Below, in pieces: positions 25,016 to 34,630 of a DNA stretch of 64,000 bases. The stretch's first letter is position 1. Each line of letters opens with the position of its first letter. The notes under the pieces are model-generated. The model saw only the letters and a list, made by a program, of their open reading frames with translations. It did no database searches and had not been told where the DNA came from. The position numbers and the translations under genes were made by a program. The stretch comes from Phaeotremella fagi. Its lineage: Eukaryota; Basidiomycota; Tremellomycetes; Tremellales; Phaeotremellaceae. Location of the stretch: assembly GCA_001599715.1 (NCBI GenBank), contig BCHU01000012.1, positions 744,001 to 808,000 on the forward strand, in the 5' to 3' direction.

Positions 25016-28007
25016 TCAGAAATTCTCTTTACCAAAGAAGAATCTACATCCCATAGGGGAAGTATATTTATTAGACATCTGATGTAAAGTTCTAGACAGG
25101 ACTGGAGGTCCACAGAAGAAAACTCCACAATCGGAATCAGGATGTTTGTTGGCTATAGATTCGAAAACTCTATCCCACTGTTGACCTTGGTTTCAGTATT
25201 TGCTACTCGTTGAGAAACAAAAACCTACATTCGGTCTACCGAAATGAGTTGGTGCTCTCAAATTCGTGATTGTATCCTTTTCAGCGCCGACGTCTTGAAC
25301 GAGAATGTTGTTCATCTTATCTTCGCTGTTGATATGTCAGATTTGATCATCTAGATGATCGTGGAGAGATTAGTCACCACTTACTCTATCTTCGCAGTGA
25401 GATAAATATGGATTTCGATTCTGTTATCAACGTCTTCAGCTTCGACGGCTTGGAGTAACGAATGGAACCCTGATCATCATCAGTTTTACGTTCTCATGGT
25501 CACGGTTTCAACATACATTCCGCAGCTGTACATCAACAATCAGTCTAATGTTCCACATTGTAACCACGAAAACCAAACCAAACTTACATCCGAAATCACG
25601 AATAACCCAAACGAAATAAACTTTTGACAATCTTGTTTTCTTCTCTTTACCGAAATTGTTCATTCGATACCTAGAGATCACTACATTCAGTTTTGGCACA
25701 TCCGAGGATCACTGTTTGAAAACTGACCAAATAGACTTGAGAATGGAAGCGAATGGAGTAACACCGATACCAGCTATAGAATTATTCTTAATACAGTATC
25801 TCCATTCTCCTAAGATTAGTACTTACCACCAACTAAAAGAACGGTTTCGAATTTCGCGAAATCCTCACTAGCTGATCCGAACGGTCTTTCATTTGTTCAG
25901 TTGCAGTATTCCCGCATGGTCCCTCAGACTCACCCATCAACCATGACACGAGGTAACACCTAGATTTATCAGTAACATTCTGAACAATAGTGAAGATATA
26001 CATACCTTGTTGACTGGAGGTGTGACGACGACACCACCAGCTGCATCATTTTTGGCGTCACGATTATCGAAGTCCGCTCCGAGGGCTTTCGCAAATGCCT
26101 GTCAAAGTTTTAACTGATGTTAAAAAGCGAGGGTGACTACTCACAGTTGTCCAGTCACCGACAACCCTGATATGGACAGAGATGTAATCTATTTACATGT
26201 CAGCTTCTGATTTTCGAACAATCACCGGCCAGCTCACCTTCTTCAGGCGCCCTACAAGGAACAAATGTCAGTTATCGCGAATAAAAAACCTTTGATCCTG
26301 AAGATCTGTCACTCACGAAGTCAAAGTGAAAGGGTCTGCAGTGTTTTAGTACAGCCCAAAGCAAAAACGAGATCTCAACTTACGATATTGGAAATAACTA
26401 ACTTCTGGACAATTGATGAAAATGTATTGTCCAGCCTGTCGAGTCGTGTGGTCCTTCTTGATTTGGACTTCGAGAACTTTGGAAGGATGTTGAATAACTT
26501 TCGAAATAAACGTGACATGACGAGCTGATTGTCAATTTCAATCTGTCGAGGCAAGCCTACCTCTGGCTTCTCTTAGGATACGCTCGCTGATCCAGACTAC
26601 ACCACCTGGGAGCCAATATTTCTACAAACTGTCAGCTGTTTGGTAATGTGACCTGTCATCAAGTAGCTCACCCAGAAGACACCAATTGTACCAGCTGAAC
26701 AGAAAGGTGGTCGATCAGGTTGAATCATACCTGTTTCGTTGTCAGACTCCAGATCATCCTAAGCCCTAACGACCTACAGAACATGCCATGAGCTTGCCAG
26801 CAAGCAAAGAAGACAATGAAAAGCTGTTTCAAGTAAGTTGATTTCTTGCCTCTCTAAATTAAAACGTACATGATGGGAGTACCAGAAGCTGTTATCGGCG
26901 ATCAGTAACCGTTAAATGTCGTTCGAAACTTGACCTACCGCTCGAAATGGGCACGACGTTTCTTCTCCAAAGCGAACCATACCATGATACCTAAAGCTAC
27001 CCACATTACCCATCCAGTAGCTCCGGGACCAGTGATGAAGTTGTATTCGAGGAAACCGACTACACCACTGTCGGTGACTTCAGTGTCTGTCCAACGATCG
27101 TTTAACGAGACTTACGTTCCTTGAGCCATTGCCAGTAAAACCTAGAAGAAAATTTGGTCAGTGTGAGATTAGACAGATTGCTCGGATAACTCACAAAGTT
27201 ACGCATATGAGCTACAGTATGGACTACTGAGAAGAAGACGATGGCCCAAGCAACTTGTTCTAGTGTCTTGGTCAGTATGATGGTCTTGATTTTATCGTAT
27301 ATACACCTACTATGGAAAGTGATATTCTTGTCGAACGGGATCACAGCGTTGAGTGGTGTTCTTCTCAATAACGAAATGAAGTTTCGACAGACGGGGAATA
27401 AGATAAAAATGATATCAACTAGAAGATTTGAGTGGTTAGGTCTTTCGACTAGAATATCGATCAAACTCACTATGCAGAACTTGAGCAGCTCCTCTTGCAA
27501 TGACTTTTGTTTCTGTTAGCTTATCTTTCTTCATAGCAAGTGATGATATCTACCATATGTATAATTGAAAAGTGATCTGGCGGTAACTAAATTATCTTTC
27601 AATTCGTAATGAGTGAGAGCGAAAGCAAAAGCGACGAGGTGTAAAATGAGCCAAGAGAACATGACTAGTCTTTTGGATCCTATACACACAGTTAATGAAC
27701 GTTCAACACAAAAAATCTCACCTTCGTTAACCATCCAAATCTTGAGTTTATGAGCTCTACTCATGTTTTCTCGGTCTACAACATTGGTTGTCTCGTCACC
27801 AGTATCAGATTTCAAAGAACGCATGGTATGCATTAAACCTTGAAGTCTTCCTCTTTCAGTTTTGTTTCTTTGCAAGTAGGTGGGTCCTGTTTGACCAGCG
27901 TTTGGATTGTTGGAAGAGAAAGCATAATTCGTTGGCGAGAGTGCATTCATCGGTGGTCCAGAATCGAAGGATAGGTTTGAGTTGCGATCTTTGTTTTTGA
28001 GGGGCAT
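25016..28007 (-). CDS. NOX: NADPH oxidase (gp91phox/NoxA class)
   Basis: ATG at 28007 (MPLKNKDRNSNLS); about 14 exons. After an N-terminal extension of roughly 100 residues comes KLKIWMVNEG and the first membrane helices (VMFSWLILHLVAFAFALTHY). Haem-ligand helices contain VVHTVAHMRNF and FWYSHH followed by FIVFFACWQAHG. The dehydrogenase half has GQYIFINCPEVS, the FAD motif YHPFTLTSAPEED, the NOX-typical VDGPFGSASED, the NADPH site VGAGIGVTPFASILK, FFCGPPVLSRTLHQ and the very C-terminus FFFGKENF. VDGPFGSASED and the NKENF-like end separate it from ferric reductases. It moves electrons from NADPH across the membrane to oxygen to make superoxide. No EF-hands, so it is the NoxA/NoxB type rather than NoxC. 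All key His residues are visible. Confidence 0.9.
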
Positions 28008-28606
28008 GTTAAGATGACGAGTTGAATTTAAACGATGTTGCTAGAATATTGTATCGAAAGAATGAGTGAGAAAGTACCGACCAGCGGTGAGAAAAATTAG
28101 TTATGTGAGTTAGTACACGATTATTATTGTAGTTAAGAAGAGAAAAAGAGAAAGAAGGAAAGGAATGGGTTTGAGGATAGGATAAGTATAAGTAAAAGGA
28201 TATAAAAATAGGATTGTAGAATGCATGGTTGTCCTGTTGCCGTTAGAAATAAGCTGCGCCGCTGTCAGTTGTAGACGACCAAGCGAATAACCTTGACGAC
28301 GATTGAAACGATTGCTGGGATACGGCTGAAACAATCTATATAAAGGTATGTTTTTAGTGCGTAGACATACTAGAAGAAATACAAATTGTTCTCAAGAAAT
28401 ACAAATAACAACTATTTGTATTTCTAAGTTATTTGTATTTGTACATTCACAAGCAGGATGTCGAGTAGCACCTTTAAACACCTCCTTCCCACGGTGGGTG
28501 AGATTGTGTGGTGGTGTTGACTTAAAACTTATTCACTCCTCCACATTAGATCACCACTACAGTTAATACAGGCAACAACCATAACCTCTTTTCACCATCT
28601 ACCATC
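28008..28606. promoter_or_regulatory. Divergent promoter, NOX / 28607 gene
   Basis: About 600 bp between divergent starts. It holds a TATA-like tatataaa at 28337-28344 on the plus strand and, just downstream, a nested inverted repeat (28375-28442). The left side near NOX is purine-rich (gagaaagagaaagaagg, near 28140). Confidence 0.5.
28375..28442. repeat. Nested inverted repeat of an aaatacaaat unit
   Basis: The core is a perfect 13-bp inverted repeat, 28395-28407 (agaaatacaaata) and 28413-28425 (its reverse complement), with a five-base loop acaac. One more unit lies on each side in matching orientation: 28375-28386 (agaaatacaaat) on the left and 28431-28442 (atttgtatttgt) on the right. So four related units run forward, forward, reverse, reverse. 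This can form a cruciform or a hairpin in a leader transcript, or bind a dimeric factor. Confidence 0.75.
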
Positions 28607-29553
28607 ATGAACTTCTTCAAACCTTTATCAATACCAATAGCAAGGCATAGGTTGAAATCCAACACCGTCCTACTAATATTCTTTACGATAATTAGACAAT
28701 TGTTCCCTCCATATCTAACGATAAAAAGGGGTTTGATATGGATGTTGGATGATGAAGTTGGAAGGATATTGGGTATAAGAATTATCGGACCAGCGCTTCA
28801 GTTACTAGGTATGTTAAAGGTCTGAAGGACCTTGTCACTGGTAGCTGGATTGACTGACCTTGTTGCCTTAGAAACCATTCTATCGTTCATCTTATTATTC
28901 AACATGACTGAGGCTGGTTTATCGATATACTACCCTGCACCAGCAGCTTCAATCAACGCAACACTAGCAACGTCCACACCGATAGGTTTGAAACTAGCAC
29001 CATCTATCAAATCATCTCCTTTGGTAGGTCAGCTGAGTAGCCGTGCGTCGATAGCTGACAAAATGTATTCTAGACACGAGCATATTCACCCATCCAATCT
29101 CCCTCAACCCCAACAACAATATCTAACCAAACCCCCAAAACGACACTCAACTATCTTCAATCAAATCAAACCCCAAACCATTCAACTGTATCAAACAGAC
29201 TATCCACACCTAATCAAACCCAGACGCAATCCCCATTATCAATAAACCCAACCCCAAATTCACCATTAAACGCATCGACCTCATCGTCATCTAGAATATT
29301 CAAAATCCCACAAAAAGCATCACCATATTCGAAAAACGGATTATTCTTTGATCCGAATTCACCATCTTCACCTTCTAAGATTGGTCAACCTGCTACGCAA
29401 TCTTCGACCGGGAATCAAGTTACGACGAATAGTAATACGACAACTATTAAGGATGATTTCGTTTTGGTAGATAGGGAAGAGAAGGAATGGGCAGAGAACG
29501 TTTGGAAAGGCGTTGTAGGTAAGAGAGGAGCTGCTGGGTTAGGAGTGAAATGA
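28607..29553 (+). CDS. Hypothetical membrane protein with Ser/Pro/Thr-rich tail
   Basis: ATG at 28607 (MNFFKPLSIPIARHR). Exon 1 ends at a GTATGT donor after QLLG (near 28808); the second exon adds a hydrophobic run (ILSFILLFNMTEAGLSIYY) and ends at a GTAGGT donor near 29023; the third exon has one long open frame starting TRAYSPIQSPSTPTTIS, rich in Ser, Pro, Thr, Asn and Gln. It ends FVLVDREEKEWAENVWKG then LGVK* at 29551-29553. One or two N-terminal membrane segments (VLLIFFTIIRQLF and ILSFILLFN) and a disordered cytosolic or lumenal tail are visible. I do not recognise the family. An alternative last exon is possible: a GGTAAGAG donor at about 29518 could join the open frame at 29592-29819. 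Confidence 0.6.
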
Positions 29554-29591
29554 GAATATGCATCGCATGGGTATCTGGCGTTGGGAAATGA

Positions 29592-29819
29592 GTGTTCGAG
29601 CTCTCCCATCAAGGTGAATATGTAACGACATTCTCTTCCCATCTAAAATTCCCTACAAACGACCCACCACTCCTCCAAATCTCTTTCCAAAGTCTATTCA
29701 AATCGAAACCCTCAACCCCACAAATTTCAGAAGCAACGATATTGGTACATGAGGTAAAAGTACTTCCACCAACAGAGATTGAGAATGGATTGAACTATTT
29801 TGGAATGAAATCATAACCA
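29592..29819 (+). CDS. Possible exon or small gene, unassigned
   Basis: An open frame reading FELSHQGEYVTTFSSHLKF and later EATILVHEVKVLPPTEIENG, ending NYFGMKS*. The amino-acid mix looks protein-like, and it lies directly after the gene at 28607-29553 on the same strand. It may be the true last exon of that gene (donor near 29518), but the only nearby acceptors end in GAG or AAG, which are weak. Not resolved by eye. Confidence 0.3.
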
Positions 29820-29832
29820 TCACCTTGAGGAT

Positions 29833-30363
29833 TCACTTTAACTTCAGAAGACGAAATTTGTAAGAGAAGATTTTGAAATTTTGAGTGACGTTACCTGTAT
29901 CATGTATGTAACGAACGTTTGTCAGTTCAAGTGAATCTGAGGTCGAGTCGATATATAAGTTCGGAAATGATCGGTCACAAACTAAGACCAGACATTCTTC
30001 TTGGATTCGAGTTTTGGTGAATGATTCTATGGTTAGGGGTTTTCTAAAAATCACAGTTCCCATTTCATTCCGTGGTCTACTGTACTTGAGTTGGAAAATT
30101 GATTTGTACTGATGAAGAAAAGATTGGGTATCAAGATAGCTGTCGCTTGAAACATCAATCTTAGGAAATTGCATCAATGAACATTGACCGTGAAAGGATA
30201 AAATCATAAAACCTCTCGGTGCCACTGTTCGAATCATGCACTTCTTCGAGTGCAGACTGTTTTCGAGACTCCGATGATGAGGTTTGGGAGGAAATGGGGG
30301 ACTTTCTGGCCGCCTTGGAGTAATGTGTTCGGATATCTCCCTCAAATTGCATACTTCATTCAT
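29833..30363 (-). CDS. Uncharacterised ORF, companion of family B (176 aa)
   Basis: A single open frame starting MNEVCNLREISEHITPRRPE at 30363, about 110 bp downstream of the stop of family B gene B1 on the same strand. No known domain; it contains a Pro/His-rich start and strand-like segments (GFMILSFHGQCSL, QEECLVLVCDRSF, SFPNLYIDSTSD). A decayed relative lies in the same position after B2 (about 31240-31394: MKYADLRDD, IPPLPPTSLRKY), so the B gene and this ORF appear to have been duplicated together. Coding status is uncertain because no intron or further copy confirms the frame. Confidence 0.4.
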   Translation of the reverse strand: MNEVCNLREISEHITPRRPESPPFPPKPHHRSLENSLHSKKCMIRTVAPRGFMILSFHGQCSLMQFPKIDVSSDSYLDTQSFLHQYKSIFQLKYSRPRNEMGTVIFRKPLTIESFTKTRIQEECLVLVCDRSFPNLYIDSTSDSLELTNVRYIHDTGNVTQNFKIFSYKFRLLKLK

Positions 30364-30472
30364 CCTACTCGGTCAACTACAAAAACAACATAGGTCACTC
30401 TTACTACTGTTCGATGAATTTAAATCAGGAATCTCTTCCCCTTCAATGTTCATCGAACGCAAGCTAACCAGC

Positions 30473-30886
30473 TTATTCTTTCTTCTTCTCCATCTCCTCT
30501 TCCCAAGTGATACTACATGTAAAGTCATTGTATGTAAACACCTCGTCCCATAATTTGATTATATCCAGACCCTCTACCCCGTCAATTTCGGACACTACAA
30601 TGTTCGCACAAGGTAAATCGCCGTCTGAAATTGGAGTGAATTCGTAGCCTTTCTCTCCGACCGCAATCGTGAAATTTGGGCCGTGAGACATCATCTCAGA
30701 GAAGGCTTTAGTGACTTTACCAAAGCTCTCAGCAATATAGACACCATAGAGATTGAGAGACGAACGACTGGACCATTGATGCCAGTCTGCACCTAGAGTA
30801 ACACCATGCGCATGGAAAGTTGTGGTGGTTGTGGTGGTTTCGTCTTTGTTGAAAACAGGAACTTCCGATTGATCTGTGGTTGACAT
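30473..30886 (-). CDS. Family B paralogue 1 (B1), 137 aa
   Basis: ATG at 30886 (MSTTDQSEVPVFNKDE), intronless, ending TWEEEMEKKKE*. It has a Thr run (TTTTTTTFHAHG), a Trp-containing segment (DWHQWSSRSSLNLYG), and the family core: FTIAVGEKGYEFTPISDGD, then LPCANIVVSEIDG, and a closing strand FTCSITWEEE. Closest to B2 (FTPTSEGDFPCTNIVFSKIEG). The beta-strand rhythm and the final [DES]-V/I-T/S-W motif suggest a small beta-sandwich. No signal peptide or membrane segment. Function unknown. The 3' flank and downstream ORF are shared with B2. Confidence 0.6.
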   Translation of the reverse strand: MSTTDQSEVPVFNKDETTTTTTTFHAHGVTLGADWHQWSSRSSLNLYGVYIAESFGKVTKAFSEMMSHGPNFTIAVGEKGYEFTPISDGDLPCANIVVSEIDGVEGLDIIKLWDEVFTYNDFTCSITWEEEMEKKKE

Positions 30887-31239
30887 TTATACGAAAATTG
30901 ATTGAGTAAAATGAATGAAGAAAAACGGATGAAAGTAAAGTAAAGAAGGATCGTCTGATCAAAGATGATTTATAAGTCTTTGTAATCCATTCTTTCTGAA
31001 TTTCGAACAGGCCTTGAGCTTCTTTTATGGATGAGTGAGTCGTTGAATAGATAGACTATGTACTTGGATGAAAGATGCGAGATACATTCAGTCCAGTACT
31101 CGTACATAGAAAATGACCAAAATAGTAAGACCATACATTGTTAGTGGATTTTGAGAAAAAGATGACTATTCTGATCAAGATAAGAGAAGTTGCCCATGAT
31201 ACTGTAGGTTTCTTCACTTGGGAAAATCCACCTTTCGAC

Positions 31240-31394
31240 TTCTGCTTTAAACTAACAGAGACTTTGGCATGCGGTTCGAGATCCTGAAGACTTCTTGGAG
31301 GTATTTTCTGAGGGAGGTCGGGGGCAGTGGAGGAATTTTCACAGCATTCGACAAATGGATTCGATCAGTGTCGTCTCTCAAATCTGCATACTTC
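31240..31394 (-). pseudogene. Decayed copy of the family B companion ORF
   Basis: From 31394 leftwards the minus strand reads MKYADLRDDTDRIHLS and then KIPPLPPTSLRKYLQEVF before a stop near 31246. It lines up with NLREISEHITPRRPE and PPFPPKPHHRSLENSL at the start of the ORF at 29833-30363; the DNA around the start (atgaagtatgca followed by atttgag) is nearly the same. It is much shorter than that ORF and lacks its later part, so I read it as a relic. Confidence 0.5.
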
Positions 31395-31502
31395 ATATAA
31401 GGCTACTCTGTCATCTGATATAAACTAAAGGTTCGCTAGATACGGTACAAGATAGAAAACCTCTCCTCCAACATCCATCAGACTCAAGCTGATTATACTA
31501 GC

Positions 31503-31886
31503 TTATTTTTTCTTCTCCTCCCAACTAACATCACCACTGAAGTAACCTCCGCTCCTAACAAACGCAAGACAAAGTTTTGCATCATCAAAAGCCTCAAACC
31601 CCTCAATTTTGGAAAACACAATGTTTGTACAAGGAAAATCACCTTCTGATGTAGGAGTGAACCTGTAACCATTTTCTTCGACTGTAACCTGGAAAGTAAG
31701 GTTTCCGGACATCATGCTCTTGAATTTTGTAGGTACTCTAAACCATGTGAGAACGGAAGGCTCGATAACTTCGACACCTTGTCGGGAGAGACCGCAGCCC
31801 TTTGACCTGAACGTAAGGCCAGTTCTTCGAGAGGTAATAGTGGAGCTCTCTTCTGGTTTGGATATTTGTGAGAAAAAACTGGACAT
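31503..31886 (-). CDS. Family B paralogue 2 (B2), 127 aa
   Basis: ATG at 31886 (MSSFFSQISKPEESST), intronless, ending DVSWEEKKK*. It shares with B1 the order FQVTVEENGYRFTPTSEGD, FPCTNIVFSKIEG and FSGDVSWEEK, and the DNA upstream (a tataaat element near 31980, then aagcttc/gaagctc repeats) and downstream (ttattttttcttct before the stop; ctcaaatctgcatacttcat further on) is recognisably duplicated from B1. Function unknown. Confidence 0.6.
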   Translation of the reverse strand: MSSFFSQISKPEESSTITSRRTGLTFRSKGCGLSRQGVEVIEPSVLTWFRVPTKFKSMMSGNLTFQVTVEENGYRFTPTSEGDFPCTNIVFSKIEGFEAFDDAKLCLAFVRSGGYFSGDVSWEEKKK

Positions 31887-33156
31887 TGTGTCGGTGTTAT
31901 CAAGTATTTCGAATAATATGAATTGGTGAAGAGGAATGAATGTTAAGAAGAGAAAGAATACTTGAGCTATTTGCTCATTTATACCTCCTTGCCATAGGTT
32001 TTCTGAGCTTCAAATCAAAGTGAAGCTCTTTTGTAGATTGGTGAGCCATTCAATGGAGGTACTGTGTACATGGATGAAAGGATGATTCGCGTGATCTCGA
32101 TAGAAAGGCTCACTACGTGTATGCCACTTACTGTATGGACATACTGTACTTGTACAGTAGCCAGTAAATTTTGTACGAGAGCAGTCTATTGCACAACGTA
32201 CAGCTCATGGACCTTCGTTTACATATGAAATGTTTTCAGACAATCAAGGACTCCTCATCTTTCTCTGTCCTAGTCAAAACACACTTGAAATGATCATTAT
32301 CGGAATCAACTTTGGCATTAAATCAATTGCCTTCGGACTCATCGCTGGCATAAATACACAAGCTTTAAATTCATCATGCCGATAGATACTGTACTCTCCA
32401 AATCTAAAATTCCGACATCTGTCATTGCCCACTGGTGTAATGAGGGTATAGGATGTACTTTAAGCTCCCGAGTGTACTAACTGCGAAGTGCTATACTTGC
32501 AAACAAGACTCGAAGCGCTTTAGTGGCGGTGCCGCTCGCGAGTTCAACAGTATCGTTTGGAATATGCAGTGCTGTGAATTTGTAGGTAATGATTTGATGT
32601 GAGTAAGTGTATTCTGGATGGACAACAGTCTATGTGACTGTTTCCCATGTTGAGTAGCAGTGAAGATTTGTTATATTTTTTCAATGTGAGGGAGAACGAG
32701 GAAGTAGAATGAGAGTCTGATCTGTCAAATGTTTCTCCTACATGTGGAAAGCATCAACTGGACACTTGAAATTCAATTCTCCTCTTCCAAAAAATCCCCA
32801 AAGAGCGTGGGAATGTTTCTCTTCTTGCCATTGGAAGCTGAACAGTCGAAGATTCTTGAAAAAGGTAACTGAAGTGGCACTTGGACTTCAATCTCAACGC
32901 CACACTGACGGAGTCTGCGCTTCTCGTGTCACACTGAACTGAACTGGTATTGTTGCCTAAGTACAGAGACTGTATCTTCACTGGTGGTGCAAGCAAGAAA
33001 TTGAATCACTGTAAACCTCTCACTCTCTCTCATTAAAAAACTTTCTACAAACAACTTTCTCCCTGATCTCTCATAAAGACATTCCCAAATACCTACAAGT
33101 ACTGTACATACGTTCAATCACCATCCTCTTACTCTTACTCTACCCTTGCAAACACC
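31887..33156. other. 1.3 kb gap between B2 and B3
   Basis: No supportable gene. The part next to B2 is promoter sequence also found upstream of B1 (for example gtactgtgtacatggatgaaagga against gactatgtacttggatgaaaga). The centre (32200-32750) shows no family B similarity by eye. Two overlapping open frames on opposite strands at 32742-32996 have no splice or family support. The end near 33040-33130 is the B3 3' flank, of which a diverged copy lies after B4. Confidence 0.4.
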
Positions 33157-33648
33157 TTACTTCTCTTCACTCTTCTCTTTCCAAGTGACATCACATTTGA
33201 AGTTACCGTTTCCCCCCATAACCCTGATTCGGAAAACATTTACGCCAGATTGCATGGCGAGCATTTGAGAAACTATACTCTTGTATTGAGGATCTGCGTA
33301 AACGCTTTCTACTTTGGAAACGGTGATGTCCAGACATGTACTGTTGTTAGATTCTGGGATAAGTTCGAACTCGGCTTCTCTATCTTCAATAACTTTAACC
33401 CGGAAACTTGGCTTGCTGGAGAAGAGTGTTTGGAGAGCTTCTGTATATCCACCCTTGGTGCCTTGGAGAATAACGCCCCCAAGTTTGAGCTCGCTTTGTT
33501 CTTGAGAAGAGAAAGTGGCGAACGCGCCCGTGCAGTAGAGCGATAAACTAGTCTTGTAGGTAGTAAACCCATCGTCGGAGCAGGTGTGTTCTGGTGTGAT
33601 CTCTGATTCGGGGATGGTTTTGTTTTTACCTCTGAAGAATGAAAACAT
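33157..33648 (-). CDS. Family B paralogue 3 (B3), 163 aa
   Basis: ATG at 33648 (MFSFFRGKNKTIPESE), intronless, ending DVTWKEKSEEK*. The longest family member. It has a Cys-containing N-terminal part (EHTCSDDGFTTYKTSLSLYC), then the core LKLGGVILQGTKGG, FRVKVIEDREAEFELIPES, CLDITVSKVES and the closing strand FKCDVTWKEK. The 3' flank (ctccctgatctctcataaagacattccc, continuing to tacgttcaatcacc) is duplicated after B4. Function unknown. Confidence 0.6.
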   Translation of the reverse strand: MFSFFRGKNKTIPESEITPEHTCSDDGFTTYKTSLSLYCTGAFATFSSQEQSELKLGGVILQGTKGGYTEALQTLFSSKPSFRVKVIEDREAEFELIPESNNSTCLDITVSKVESVYADPQYKSIVSQMLAMQSGVNVFRIRVMGGNGNFKCDVTWKEKSEEK

Positions 33649-33912
33649 TTCGATTACTGGGTTATTTGATTTGAGTTGGTGTGAGAGGGAAATGGTTAAA
33701 AAGAATTTCTCGTTGTAACACCCTTTTAACCCCCAAATTCAGTATTGGACGTTAGAAGGCTATGACGTACTAATCGGTGAAAAGCTATTCATCATTCATC
33801 GGGAAAAGGGGTTAACAGAGCCTTCTAGAAGAAATCAACTGAATTATTGTGTTCATGCCAAAAAGATAACGATAACAATTTGAAACTCAGTTTCAAATGA
33901 AACTGTTTCAAT

Positions 33913-33930
33913 AAGTGGGGCTTTCAAAGG
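33913..33930. promoter_or_regulatory. Family B upstream block (copy near B3)
   Basis: The block aagtggggctttcaaagg, followed by atgaacactgg, lies 265 bp upstream of the B3 start. Related blocks are at 34887-34904 (aagtggagcgttcaaagg, before B4) and 35066-35083 (aagtggagctttcaaagg), each followed by a gacaatggatgt-like run; looser forms lie near 36269 (before B5) and 37774 (before B6). Confidence 0.5.
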
Positions 33931-34213
33931 ATGAACACTGGTCGTTGAAATCATGATAAAATAAAATATACGTCAAGCGTTAGTGTGACTGTCCGTCCAA
34001 TCAGACGGCTCCAATGGTCAAAGGACATGTAGACTTTTTGGAGTCACTTGCTACAGTAAACCTCCCACTCATTCACAAATCAATCTATCTACAATCTCCC
34101 TGATCTCTCATACAGACATTCCCACATACAAAACAATTACATACGTTCAATCACCTCCCTTTCATTCTGTCGAAACATTCTCATCCTTTCTCATCATCAA
34201 AGACTCAAGTGTC

Positions 34214-34630
34214 TCAAGCTTTCTCCGCTTCTTTCTCCAACCAAGTGAGTTCGGCTTTAAATTTGTGCTGATAACCATCATAGGAGCCCAAAATAGTTGT
34301 ATACAGCTCACTCATGTATTCGAAGCTACGCCCGTATCTATTGACAATTGTAGCGGAAAGGTCTTTGACTTTTGAATCTTCGAGCCAACCATTATTTGGT
34401 GTGATTGTGAGAATACCGTTTTTTTTTTCGAGCGTGAACATGGTGTTGGCATCTTTCAATCTCGTGAGTTCGGTATTGAGTGTCTCGGCTTGCGCAGGAA
34501 TGGGCTCGTTGATGGAAAGATCCCAAAAGTTGATAACATAATTGAAGCTCATCTGGCCAATAGAGATCGGGAGCGTTTCTGTGCGCTTGATGTACCCACT
34601 AACGGTGGAATCTTCTGCGGCTGTACCCAT
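34214..34630 (-). CDS. Family B paralogue 4 (B4), 138 aa
   Basis: ATG at 34630 (MGTAAEDSTVSGYIKR), intronless, ending LTWLEKEAEKA*. More diverged than B1-B3: the core shows FTLEKKNGILTITPNNG, SATIVNRYG and the closing strand FKAELTWLEK, in the same order and spacing as its relatives. Flanks on both sides are recognisable duplicates of those of B3 (5': gccttctag then aagtcaactaa; 3': ctccctgatctctcat). Function unknown. Confidence 0.55.
   Translation of the reverse strand: MGTAAEDSTVSGYIKRTETLPISIGQMSFNYVINFWDLSINEPIPAQAETLNTELTRLKDANTMFTLEKKNGILTITPNNGWLEDSKVKDLSATIVNRYGRSFEYMSELYTTILGSYDGYQHKFKAELTWLEKEAEKA

Noticed and set aside
32500..32560. GC-rich stretch (ggcggtgccgctcgcgagttc) considered as a tRNA or other RNA gene
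   Set aside because: No cloverleaf, no B-box of the form GGTTCRANYCC at the right distance, and no terminal T-run.
32742..32996. Opposed open frames in the B2-B3 gap, considered as a seventh family B member
   Set aside because: Neither contains the family core or the closing T/S-W strand; no duplicated flank surrounds them.
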